Shown here: in pieces, positions 54,232-64,000 of the stretch
Position numbering within the stretch: the first letter of the stretch is position 1
Layout of the letters: each line of letters starts with the position of its first letter
Assembly (NCBI GenBank): GCA_030068145.1
Contig: JAPJBO010000299.1
Location: 177,057 to 241,056, forward strand
Length of the DNA stretch: 64,000 nucleotides
Source: Diplonema papillatum
Lineage: Eukaryota > Euglenozoa > Diplonemea > Diplonemida > Diplonemidae
Reading direction: 5' to 3'
Translations under genes and position numbers: made by a program
Notes under the pieces: model-generated
What the model saw: the letters and a program-made list of their open reading frames with translations, nothing else
Database searches by the model: none
What the model was told of the DNA's origin: nothing

Positions 54232-56675
54232 ACCCGCACTCGGTTGCCCTGCGGGCCCCCTCGTGGATTGGATTGATTCTCAGTGTTTTTAGCCTTCCTT
54301 CTAGATACGGCCTCTTTGTGAAGAGGCCGACTCGAAAGAGAGCGAAAAACGCAACAAAAACAGGAATAATTAGCACCAAAGAACAAGTTCACAATGAATG
54401 GCGACGATGTCGGACGAATTTGGTGATCGAAAAGCTGGTCTTTGAGGTTTCGCGCGACACCAACCAAGGTATGCCCACTTGCGAGTCATTGAAGAGGTTC
54501 TGGGAGAGCTATGGGTACCCGTTTTCTCGATTTTTTGACCGATTCATCCAAAGAAACCCTCACAGGAATTCGAGCTCATACGAACAGTGTTCTTTCGCCG
54601 GTCGGAACTTCGGCAGTACAAGCCCCCCGTTTTGAAAAGGGAGAAGGTCTCTTATCATGCGTTTCTTTACATGAGGGACAAGAATCTGACCTGCACCTCC
54701 TCGTGGTGTCCCTCGGAAACGTGCTCAACGCGCGGCCGACGCAGGCAGTCTTTGATATTGTTTCCCCAGTTGGTTGGTCAACAATGACCGTGTGTTTGGT
54801 TGATTGGAAAAGCTCTTCTTGGGGAAACAGTCAAAGCATGCGAATTTGCGAGTCATTCAAGCGGTTCTGACAGAGCTATGGGTACTCATTTTCTTGGATT
54901 TTTGATCGATTCATCCAAAGAAGCCCTCACAGGAATTCGAAGCTCAGACGAACGACGTTCTTTCGAGGGTCGGAACTTCGGGGAACGCCCCACCCAATTC
55001 GACATCAGGGGATGGTCGCATATTAAATTGTTTGGCATTCCTTCAGCAAGGTGGCCACTAAAGACCGTGAAGTGGAGGAGACTGGCCTCCGGAGGCCCAG
55101 GGGTTATCGATGAGTGGTTCTGCGGGTCTCGTGTGGAAACAATCAGGGTATGCGGATTTGCGAGTCATTGAAGAGGTTTTGGGAGAGCTATGGGTACCCG
55201 TTTTCTTCCGTTTTTGACCGATTCATCCAAAGAAGCCCTCACAGGAATTCGAAGCTCAGACTAACGTCATTCTTTGAAGGGCCGGAACTTCGGGGAATTC
55301 GACATCAGGAGAAGGTCGCGTATTGCCGTTTTTGACGTTCCTTGAACAAGATGGCCCCTAAAGACCAGGAAGTGAAGAAGACTGGCCTCCGGAGGCCCAG
55401 GGGTTATCGATGAGTGGTTCTGCGGGTCTCGTGTGGAAACAATCAGGGTATGCGGATTCTAGTCATTGCAGAGGTTGTGAGAGAGCTATGGGTACCCATT
55501 TTCTTCCATTTTTGACCGATGCATCCAAAGAAGCCAGCTCAGACAAACGTCATTCTTTTAAGGTCGGAACTTCGGGGAATTCGACATCAGGAGAAGGTCG
55601 CGTATTGCCGTTTTTGAGAAGAAGACTGGCCTCCGGAGGCCCAGGGGTTATCGATGAGTGGTTCTGCGGGTCTCGTGTGGAAACAATCAGGGTATGCGGA
55701 TTTTCTAGTCATTGAAGAGGTTGTGAGAGAGCTATGGGTACCCATCTTCTTCCATTTTTGACCGATTCATCCAAAGAAGCCCTCACAGGAATTCGAAGCT
55801 TAGACAAACATCATTCTTTTAAGGGTCGGAACTTCGGGGAACAAGCCCCTCCGAATTCGACAACAGGCGAAGGTCGCGTATTGCCGTTTTTGACGTTCCT
55901 TGAACAAGATGACCTAAAGTCGAGGAAGTGAAGAAGACTGGCCTCTGGGGCCCAAGGGTTATCGATGAGTGGTTCTGCGGGTCTTGTGTGGAAACTATCA
56001 GGGTATGTGGATTTGTGAGTCATTGAAGAGGTTGTGAGAGAGCTATGGGTACCCGTTTTCTTCCATTTCGGACCGATGCATCCAAAGAAACCCCCACAGG
56101 AATTCGATGCTCATATCGAACAGTGTTATTTCGATGGTCAGAACTTCGGAAGTACAAGCCCCCCTTTTTGAAAGCGAGAAGGTCTCATATCTCGTGTTTC
56201 CTTACATGAGGGACAAGAATCTGACCTGCACCTCCTCGTGGTGTCCCGCTGAACGCGCAGCCGACGCAGGCAGTCTCTGATTATGTTTCCCCTATTGGTT
56301 GGTCAACAATGACTGTTTGTTTGGTTGATGGGAAAAGCTCAGCTTGGGGGCCCGCGTGGAAATGGTCAAAGCAAAGATGCAAATTGCGAGTCATTGAAGG
56401 GGTTCTGGGACGGGTTTGCGGGTACCCGTTTTCTCGAATTCTTGACCGATTCATCCAAAGAAGCCCTCACAGGAATTCGAACCAGACGAACAACATTCTT
56501 TCGAAGGGTTCTTTAGACAAGTAAAGGTCGGAACTTCGGGGAATTAGCCCCGAATTCGACATCAGGAGAAGGTCGCGTGCGTTTTTTGATGTTCCTTCAG
56601 CAAGGTGGCCCCTATAGACCCGCCGAAGTGCAGGGGACAGCCTTGCGAAGCCCAGGTGATGTCAATGAGTGGTCT
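54232..56675 (+). repeat. segmental duplication block 1a (~290-bp diverged tandem units)
   Basis: Near-identical to 59006-61456 (offset about 4774-4781 bp, with small indels). Internally it is made of diverged ~280-300-bp units. Each contains GAGTCATTGAAGAGGTT, GAGCTATGGGTACCCGTTTT, GACCGATTCATCCAAAGAAG, CCCTCACAGGAATTCGA and GTCGGAACTTCGG. Some units also carry a module M relative (ATCTGACCTGCACCTCCTCG). Open frames in many units give similar short peptides, but none is intact across the array. Confidence 0.9.
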
Positions 56676-57925
56676 TGCAGGTCTCGTGTGGAAACAATCA
56701 GAGTATTCGGATTTGCGGGTCATTGAAGAGGTTCTGAGATACTTACGTGTACCCGTTTTCTTGTATTCTCGATCGATTCATACTAAGAAGCCCCGGGCGA
56801 CAATGTCGGACGAATTTGGTGATCCGAAAAGCTGGTCTTCGAGGTTTCGCGCGAAACCAACGAAGGTATGCCCACTTGCGAGTCATTGAAGAGGTTCTGG
56901 GAGAGCTATGGGTACCCGTTTTCTCGAATTTTTGACCAGTTCATCCAAAGAATCCCTCACAGAAATTCGAAGCACAGACGAACAGTGTTCTTTCAAGGGT
57001 CGGAACTTCGGAAGTACAAGCCCCTCCTTTTGAAAAGGGGGAAGGTCTCTTATCATGCGTTTCTTACATGAGCCTGCACCTCCTTGTGGTGTCCCTCGGG
57101 AACGTGCTCAACGCGTGGCCGACGAAGGCAGTCTTTGATATTGTTTCCCGAATCGATTGGTCAAACAATGACTGTGTGTTTGGTTGATTGGAAAAGCTCG
57201 TCTTGCGGAAACCTTCAAAGCATGCGAATTTGCGAGTCATACAAGAGGTTCTGACGTTTTTATGACATTCCTTCTGCAATATGGCCCTGAACAGCATAGA
57301 AGGTCGGAACTTCCCCGAATTCGACATCAGGAGAAGATCGCATACGAGTGGTTTTGCGGATCTAGTATGCGGATTTGTTGGTCATTGATTGATTTCTTGA
57401 TTTCGGGGCTTCCCAATTGCTTCGAAGTGATCCGAAATGAAAAGGCTCACCTCCCTGCAGTTGTGGCCTTCAACTACTACCAAAACTTTCAAAGAAAGTT
57501 TTGGTAGTTAGTAGTGGAAGCTCCAACCTCACAAGAGGGTTTCTTTCGAAGCATTTTGCAAGTTTGGGAAGCCACAGGGATAAGGCCACATAAGGCTGTT
57601 CATGCTCACTTTTCTCCATCTTTATAAAAAAATGATAAAGAAGTCCCACGAGTGCTGACATGGCAGGCCCCTTTTGGCCGAAAAACAGGTTGCCACTAAT
57701 GTCAGCATGTGGAGTTTTCACCCCTTTGCCTTTTCCAGCAGAAGCAGCAGCAGCAGAGCAGCAGCAAGAGCAGCAGCAAGAGCATCAGTAGCCAGGAAAG
57801 CGAAAGCACAAAAGAGCAGCCAAAGGCAGCAGCAGAGACCAGCAAGACCGAGAGAATGCCTTGACAGGATTCCTTGGCACCTTCAAGAAAGAGAATGTAG
57901 ACACACAGGACTCCAACACTATCTA
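56676..57925 (+). repeat. copy-1-specific part of the repeat complex
   Basis: This continues the ~290-bp unit family to about 57370, then has unrelated sequence with a GAAGTCCCACGAGTGCTGAC, ATGGCAGGCCCCTTTTGGCC module (57641-57720; relative at 62772-62850) and an AGC-rich microsatellite (57738-57800). It also has a short inverted repeat, CTACCAAAACTTT / AAAGTTTTGGTAG, at 57477-57508. Confidence 0.75.
57738..57800 (+). repeat. AGC/CAG microsatellite
   Basis: Imperfect AGC repeats with AAG interruptions. A second, longer copy is at 62918-62990. Confidence 0.85.
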
Positions 57926-58711
57926 TGGGGGACAAAATCTGACTTGCCACCTCCTCGCGGTGTCCCCTGGAAACGTGTTTTTCGAAACGCGGCCAAGGCA
58001 AGCAGTACCTTTGCTGTGGGTGAAAGCCCCTTACTTCGTATCTGGCGTCCGAGCTGCGCACCTACCCTTCCCGGGCGTAAAAGATCCTGCCCCAAGCTGC
58101 CCAGCAGGAACGGGGGGGGCGGTGCAAAGAGGCACCTTCCAGGTGAGCCTTGCCAAGTTTGACTCCCTTGTGGCCCTCTCATCGTGAAGGCGGGGTAAAA
58201 TCGGGATGGTTACCAATGTGCCCCCGGTTTTTTGAATTAGTTGGCCCCAGTCTGAGTGACAGGTGGCGGCTTGTGGCTGAGCCGCGGCCTTTCCAGGCCC
58301 TTAGCCGACTCTCCTTTCGTTTTTCTGAGTCCCCAGTGCCGTGGGGCAGGCGCCGGTTGCAGTGTGCAACTGGTGCGGGTTCAAACCGCGCCTGTCTGTG
58401 TTCGTGGTTGTGCCGTTTTTCGTTGTGAAGAAGTGAACCCGGAGAACCCACCAGGTCAGGCACCAGGTTTCTTGTCTGGCAAACTGTACGGCCTGGTGTT
58501 TAAAAAAAAATCAAGGCTGTCTGTGCGGTTGGCTGTGACAAGTCCACTCCTGCATTTCACAAAATTTGCAGCAGGAGGGACTGAGTCACACCAATCGAAA
58601 AGACACCGGAGAATACCCGAGTGTCGGCCCACAAACGAAGTATTTGAACTTCCCCTTTTGGAACTTGCTTGTCTTGCCCATTTTTCCCAGTTTGCCTCGA
58701 AGGCCCCCGTA
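57926..58711 (+). repeat. segmental duplication block 2a (includes module M, copy 2)
   Basis: Near-identical to 61942-62731 (offset about 4016-4020). It contains module M, then GGCGTCCGAGCTGCGCACCT and GGTGCGGGTTCAAACCGCGC. The block ends exactly where an A-rich run starts in both copies (58708, 62730), which suggests a retroposed or transposed unit with an A-tail. Confidence 0.9.
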
Positions 58712-59005
58712 CGAAAAAAAAAAAAAAAAATATCCATTTGCTTCCCATTCTGCGCCGTTCCTCTGGAGTCCTGTGTTTGCCCCACCTGAACTTGCAAAAG
58801 TGGGATGCCAACCCCTGCATTCTAGAACCCAAAGGCGCCGCAAACCCGACCAAACCTGGTCTGATCTTCTTGGGGTCTGACCTGCGAGAATTGGGTGCTG
58901 CCAAAATTTTGCAGTTTTCCTAAAGGAATTGCCTAGGAAAATGGATTTCTGGATATTTTTTTCAGGAATTTTTTGGAATTTTTTTTCCCGCAAACCCGCC
59001 CGCAA
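58712..59005 (+). repeat. A-run and spacer between duplicated blocks
   Basis: A poly-A of about 17 is followed by sequence with no counterpart in copy 2 at this position. No gene. Confidence 0.6.
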
Positions 59006-61456
59006 ACCCGCACTCGGTTGCCCTGCGGGCCCCCTCGTGGATTGGATTGATTCTCAGTGTTTTTAGCCTTCCTTCTAGATACGGCCTCTTTGTGAAGAGG
59101 CCGACTCGAAAGAGAGCGAAAAACGCAACAAAAACAGGAATAATTAGCACCAAAGAACAAGTTCACAATGAATGGCGACGATATCGGACGAATTTGGTGA
59201 TCGAAAAGCTGGTCTTTGAGGTTTCGCGCGACACCAACCAAGGTATGCCCACTTGCGAGTCATTGAAGAGGTTCTGGGAGAGCTATGGGTACCCGTTTTC
59301 TCGATTTTTTGACCGATTCATCCAAAGAAACCCTCACAGGAATTCGAGCTCATACGAACAGTGTTCTTTCGCCGGTCGGAACTTCGGCAGTACAAGCCCC
59401 CCGTTTTGAAAAGGGAGAAGGTCTCTTATCATGCGTTTCTTTACATGAGGGACAAGAATCTGACCTGCACCTCCTCGTGGTGTCCCTCGGAAACGTGCTC
59501 AACGCGCGGCCGACGCAGGCAGTCTTTGATATTGTTTCCCCAGTTGGTTGGTCAACAATGACCGTGTGTTTGGTTGATTGGAAAAGCTCTTCTTGGGGAA
59601 ACAGTCAAAGCATGCGAATTTGCGAGTCATTCAAGCGGTTCTGACAGAGCTATGGGTACTCATTTTCTTGGATTTTTGATCGATTCATCCAAAGAAGCCC
59701 TCACAGGAATTCGAAGCTCAGACGAACGACGTTCTTTCGAGGGTCGGAACTTCGGGGAACGCCCCACCCAATTCGACATCAGGGGATGGTCGCATATTAA
59801 ATTGTTTGGCATTCCTTCAGCAAGGTGGCCACTAAAGACCGTGAAGTGGAGGAGACTGGCCTCCGGAGGCCCAGGGGTTATCGATGAGTGGTTCTGCGGG
59901 TCGTGTGGAAACAATCAGGGTATGCGAATTTGCGAGTCATTGAAGAGGTTTTGGGAGAGCTATGGGTACCCGTTTTCTTCCGTTTTTGACCGATTCATCC
60001 AAAGAAGCCCTCACAGGAATTCGAAGCTCAGACTAACGTCATTCTTTGAAGGGCCGGAACTTCGGGGAATTCGACATCAGGAGAAGGTCGCGTATTGCCG
60101 TTTTTTTCGTTCCTTGAACAAGATGGCCCCTAAAGACCAGGAAGTAAGAAGACTGGCCTCCGGAGGCCCAGGGGTTATCGATGAGTGGTTCTGCGGGTCT
60201 CGTGTGGAAACAATCAGGGTATGCGGATTCTAGTCATTGCAGAGGTTGTGAGAGAGCTATGGGTACCCGTTTTCTTCCATTTTTGACCGATGCATCCAAA
60301 GAAGCCAGCTCAGACAAACGTCATTCTTTTAAGGTCGGAACTTCGGGGAATTCGACATCAGGAGAAGGTCGCGTATTGCCGTTTTTGAGAAGAAGACTGG
60401 CCTCCGGAGGCCCAGGGGTTATCGATGAGTGGTTCTGCGGGTCTCGTGTGGAAACAATCAGGGTATGCGGATTTTCTAGTCATTGAAGAGGTTGTGAGAG
60501 AGCTATGGGTACCCATCTTCTTCCATTTTTGACCGATTCATCCAAAGAAGCCCTCACAGGAATTCGAAGCTTAGACAAACATCATTCTTTTAAGGGTCGG
60601 AACTTCGGGGAACAAGCCCCTCCGAATTCGACAACAGGCGAAGGTCGCGTATTGCCGTTTTTGACGTTCCTTGAACAAGATGACCTAAAGTCGAGGAAGT
60701 GAAGAAGACTGACCTCTGGGGCCCAAGGGTTATCGATGAGTGGTTCTGCGGGTCTTGTGTGGAAACTATCAGGGTATGTGGATTTGTGAGTCATTGAAGA
60801 GGTTGTGAGAGAGCTATGGGTACCCGTTTTCTTCCATTTCGGACCGATGCATCCAAAGAAACCCCCACAGGAATTCGATGCTCATATCGAACAGTGTTAT
60901 TTCGATGGTCAGAACTTCGGAAGTACAAGCCCCCCTTTTTGAAAGCGAGAAGGTCTCATATCTCGTGTTTCCTTACATGAGGGACAAGAATCTGACCTGC
61001 GCCTCCTCGTGGTGTCCCTCGGAAACGTGCTGAACGCGCGGCCGACGCAGGCAGTCTCTGATTATGTTTCCTCTATTGGTTGGTCAACAATGACTGTTTG
61101 TTTGGTTGATGGGAAAAGCTCAGCTTGGGGGCCCGCGTGGAAATGGTCAAAGCAAAGATGCAAATTGCGAGTCATTGAAGGGGTTCTGGGACAGGTTTGC
61201 GGGTACCCGTTTTCTCGAATTCTTGACCGATTCATCCAAAGAAGCCCTCACAGGAATTCGAACCAGACGAACAACATTCTTTCGAAGGGTTCTTTAGACA
61301 AGTAAAGGTCGGAACTTCGGGGAATTAGCCCCGAATTCGACATCAGGAGAAGGTCGCGTGCGTTTTTTGATGTTCCTTCAGCAAGGTGGCCCCTATAGAC
61401 CCGCCGAAGTGCAGGGGACAGCCTTGCGAAGCCCAGGTGATGTCAATGAGTGGTCT
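59006..61456 (+). repeat. segmental duplication block 1b
   Basis: Second copy of 54232-56675, differing by scattered substitutions and a few short indels (for example GCGGGTCTCGTGTGG versus GCGGGTCGTGTGG near 59897). The near-identity implies a recent duplication or gene conversion. Confidence 0.9.
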
Positions 61457-61941
61457 GCGAAGGCGAGGTTGCTTTGGTGCTTGGCTTTTCTTGCGGGGCC
61501 AAAGTAGTGGAATTCCCTGCGTCTGTGGGTTGCTTGTGGCGAAGCGGCGGCCTTTCCAGGCTCCCAGCTGAACCCCCAGAAAGAAAAAAGAAGGGGTTCC
61601 CCAGTGCCGTGTGGCAGGCGCCGGTTCAATGTGAACCGGTGCGGTCAAAAACTGCGCCTGCCAGTGGTGTGGTTGTGCCTTTCGTTGTTTGTGAAGAAAA
61701 AGAATCACACGGAGAACACCGACCAGGCACCAGGTACACGTCGACGTGACGGTGATGAACCCCCAGGCGGCGTCGTATCGGAAGGGCGCAGCGAAGACGG
61801 TGGGCTACACCGCGCGCGTGGGCGAGGAGCTGAAACACAGGAAGTACGCGGAAGACACTAAGGATAACGACCGCCGACTCACAGCCTTCGCCATGGAGTC
61901 CTTCGGGGGTATGGGAGCGGAGGCGCGCGGGTTCCTTTTCC
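61457..61941 (+). repeat. copy-2-specific insert between duplicated blocks
   Basis: It contains a palindrome, GCCGGTTCAATGTGAACCGG, at 61620-61639 and the RT-like C-terminal fragment at 61736-61957. Part of it (CAGTGCCGTGTGGCAGGCGC) is a diverged relative of block 2 near 58330. Confidence 0.65.
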
Positions 61942-61957
61942 GGGGGGACAAAATCTG
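61736..61957 (+). pseudogene. C-terminal fragment of another retrotransposon RT protein
   Basis: The frame reads VDVTVMNPQAASYRKGAAKT, VGYTARVGEELKHRKY and RRLTAFAMESFGGMGAEARG. This looks like the C-terminus of non-LTR RT proteins with the pattern 'DVTVxxPxAxSY ... KxxKY ... FxPFxxExxGxxGxEA'. It runs straight into module M at 61945 and stops. Identification is by motif memory. It is unrelated to families A-C as seen here. Confidence 0.55.
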
Positions 61958-62731
61958 ACTTGCCACCTCCTCGCGGTGTCCCCTGGAAACGTGTTTTTCG
62001 AAACGCGGCCAAGGCAAGCAGTACCTTTGCTGTGGGTGAAAGCCCCTTACTTCGTATCTGGCGTCCGAGCTGCGCACCTACCCTTCCCGGGCGTAAAAGA
62101 TCCTGCCCCAAGCTGCCCAGCAGGAACGGGGGGGGCGGTGCAAAGAGGCACCTTCCAGGTGAGCCTTGCCAAGTTTGACTCCCTTGTGGCCCTCTCATCG
62201 TGAAGGCGGGGTAAAATCGGGATGGTTACCAATGTGCCCCCGGTTTTTTGAATTAGTTGGCCCCAGTCTGAGTGACAGGTGGCGGCTTGTGGCTGAGCCG
62301 CGGCCTTTCCAGGCCCTTAGCCGACTCTCCTTTCGTTTTTCTGAGTCCCCAGTGCCGTGGGGCAGGCGCCGGTTGCAGTGTGCAACTGGTGCGGGTTCAA
62401 ACCGCGCCTGTCTGTGTTCGTGGTTGTGCCGTTTTTCGTTGTGAAGAAGTGAACCCGGAAACCCACCAGGTCAGGCACCAGGTTTCTTGTCTGGCAAACT
62501 GTACGGCCTGGTGTTTAAAAAAAATCAAGGCTGTCTGTGCGGTTGGCTTGTGACAAGTCCACTCCTGCATTTCACAAAATTTGCAGCAGGAGGACTGAGT
62601 CACACCAATCGAAAAGACACCGGAGAATACCCGAGTGTCGGCCCACAAACGAAGTATTTGAACTTCCCCTTTTGGAACTTGCTTGTCTTGCCCATTTTTC
62701 CCAGTTTGCCTCGAAGGCCCCCGTACGATTC
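61942..62731 (+). repeat. segmental duplication block 2b (includes module M, copy 3)
   Basis: Near-identical copy of 57926-58711. The A-run that follows is separated by GATTCTTCC here, so the 3' junctions differ slightly. Confidence 0.9.
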
Positions 62732-63476
62732 TTCCAAAAAAAAAAAAAAAAGAAATGAATGTAAAGAAATGAAAAGATGTCCCAGTGCTGGCATGGCAGG
62801 CCCCTTTTGGCCAAAGAACAGGTAGCCACCGTTGTCAGCACATGGGGTTTCCACTCATTCGCATTTTTTTTTGTAGCAGCAGAAACATCAGCAAGACTGA
62901 AGCACCAGGGGAGAAGGAGCAGAAGCAGCAGCAGCAGCAGCAGCAGAAGCAGCAGCAGCAGAAGTAGCAGCAGAAGCAGCACAGCATCAGCAGAACCAAA
63001 CCAGGAACCCAAAACATTGGGAGGAAGGATGGGGGAGGGGAAAATGGCTATTGGTTGTCTCTTGTGTGCGTGCTTTGTCCCTATCTTTGAAGGGTTGAAA
63101 GGAAGCTGCACTTTGCAACGCGGGAGTACCTGTCGAGCCAGTCAGCCAAGATCAACCCGTGTCACTATGCCAGCATTTTGGATCAGATGCGAGCCCTCCA
63201 TAGGCTTTGTTGAGCGTCCTTGACGTTCATGCTTTGAGCAACTCCTGCAGGCAGTTCCTCGCAACTGGCCGAAAAAACTTTGCCCCAAACCCGCAAACCC
63301 GCAAACCCGCACTCGGTGCCCGCGGGCCCTCGTGCATTTGATGGATTCTTAGTGCTTCGATGTGGGCCTTCTTGTCCAGGTTCGGCCTCTTGTGTGAAGA
63401 GGCGACTCGAAAGAAAACAGGATTCAGCACACACAACGCAAACAGGAACTAGAACGAAGAAAAAAGAAATTCACAA
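62732..63476 (+). repeat. repeat-complex spacer with AGC microsatellite
   Basis: A poly-A run (62736-62751), the GGCAGGCCCCTTTTGGCC module, and an AGC/AGA microsatellite at 62918-62990. From about 63290 there is a relative of the CGCAAACCCGCACTCGGTKC segment that begins block 1 (54228, 59002). Glutamine/serine or leucine/cysteine frames here come from the microsatellite only. Confidence 0.75.
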
Positions 63477-64000
63477 GATGGTTCGGGTCGGAGTTGTGCT
63501 TGAAAAATCTGGTGTTCGAGAGTTCGTGTGGAAGCAGTCAAGGTATCGTGAAGTTCCGAGTCAGCGAAAAGGTTCTGACAGAGCTATGGGTACATATTTT
63601 TGTTGATATTTTGACCGATGCATCCAACGAAACCGTCACAGGAATTCGAAGCTCCTACGAACGACGTTCTTTCAAGGGTCGCAACTTCGGGAGAAGTGCC
63701 CCCCCATTTCGACATGCAACAGTTGCCTATCACGTTTTCGGTGTTCCTTCAGCAAAGTGCTCCTGAGAGGTCGTGAAGTCCAAGAAGCTGGCCATCAAAG
63801 ACCCGGAATTCTCAATGGGTGGTCTTGGGGTTGGGGGAAAAAATCTGACTTGCCACCTCCTCGCGGTGTCCCTGGAAAGTGTTTTTCGAAACGCGGCCAA
63901 GGCAAGCATTCCTTTGCTGGGGTGAAAGCCCCTAACTTCGTACTGGCTCGCGAGGCTGTGCACCTACTCTTCCCAGGCGTAAAAAAAGTCGGCAAGAAAG
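63477..64000 (+). repeat. diverged third copy of block 1 unit and module M, copy 4 (runs off the window)
   Basis: 63590-63770 has GAGCTATGGGTACATATTTT, GACCGATGCATCCAACGAAA and GGAATTCGAAGCTCCTACGA, a diverged ~290-bp unit. Module M follows from about 63837 (AAATCTGACTTGCCACCTCC). The array probably continues beyond the window edge. Confidence 0.8.

Noticed and set aside
58270-58390. tRNA gene (A-box-like TGGCTGAGCCG, B-box-like GGTTCAAACC)
   Set aside because: The boxes are about 100 bp apart with no tRNA fold; at most a SINE-like promoter.
62572-63111. Leu/Cys-rich minus-strand ORF near the AGC microsatellite
   Set aside because: Translation of the microsatellite and poly-A run.

Overview
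This window is eukaryotic nuclear DNA. The evidence is spliced genes with in-phase GT-AG introns, a Qb-SNARE, a TPR/IQ-motif protein, several non-LTR retrotransposons (LINEs), long satellites and minisatellites, and no operons. The host is probably a repeat-rich protist or alga. I cannot name it; an alveolate or other secondary alga is possible, but that is a guess.

Layout. 1-10 kb is mostly gene-free, with dispersed short repeats, a decayed OTU-like domain and a minisatellite. 10.2-12.0 kb holds a fragmentary gene and a metallophosphoesterase-like membrane protein that lacks its catalytic residues. 12.0-17.3 kb is a mosaic: a LINE tail, a 41-bp minisatellite, and nested inverted-repeat elements (one about 0.7 kb with a 10-bp target duplication). 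18.1-19.6 kb is a two-exon NPSN11-like Qb-SNARE. 21.1-22.8 kb is a zinc-finger, charge-rich protein. 23.4-26.0 kb is a 5'-truncated LINE (family A) with an intact reverse-transcriptase ORF and a CT-repeat tail. 27.0-31.6 kb is a large inverted structure built almost wholly of a 41-bp satellite: about 67 units in one orientation, about 27 in the other, with an inverted 44-bp flank. 32.0-35.6 kb holds two exonic blocks that may be one CLU-like gene. 35.8-44.2 kb is an array of LINE family B, including a near full-length but frameshifted copy (polyQ ORF1, zinc motif, two 2A-like motifs, AP endonuclease, RT, C-terminal zinc motif). 44.3-45.0 kb is another family A tail. 45.3-52.4 kb is a three-exon TPR/IQ gene whose 3.4-kb intron carries two antisense retroelement fragments. 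52.7-53.2 kb is a DUF1348 gene with one frameshift. 53.5-64 kb is a segmentally duplicated complex of 44-bp and about 290-bp repeats.

Most of the window is therefore repeats and retroelements around about six host genes. The most notable items are: (1) family B LINE copies, each bracketed by the same palindrome-centred 41-bp motif, suggesting a sequence-specific target or self-targeted tandem insertion; (2) the foldback-like giant satellite structure; (3) duplicated 2A-like motifs in the LINE; and (4) the catalytically dead phosphoesterase. Many repeat-region ORFs are artefacts and are left out.
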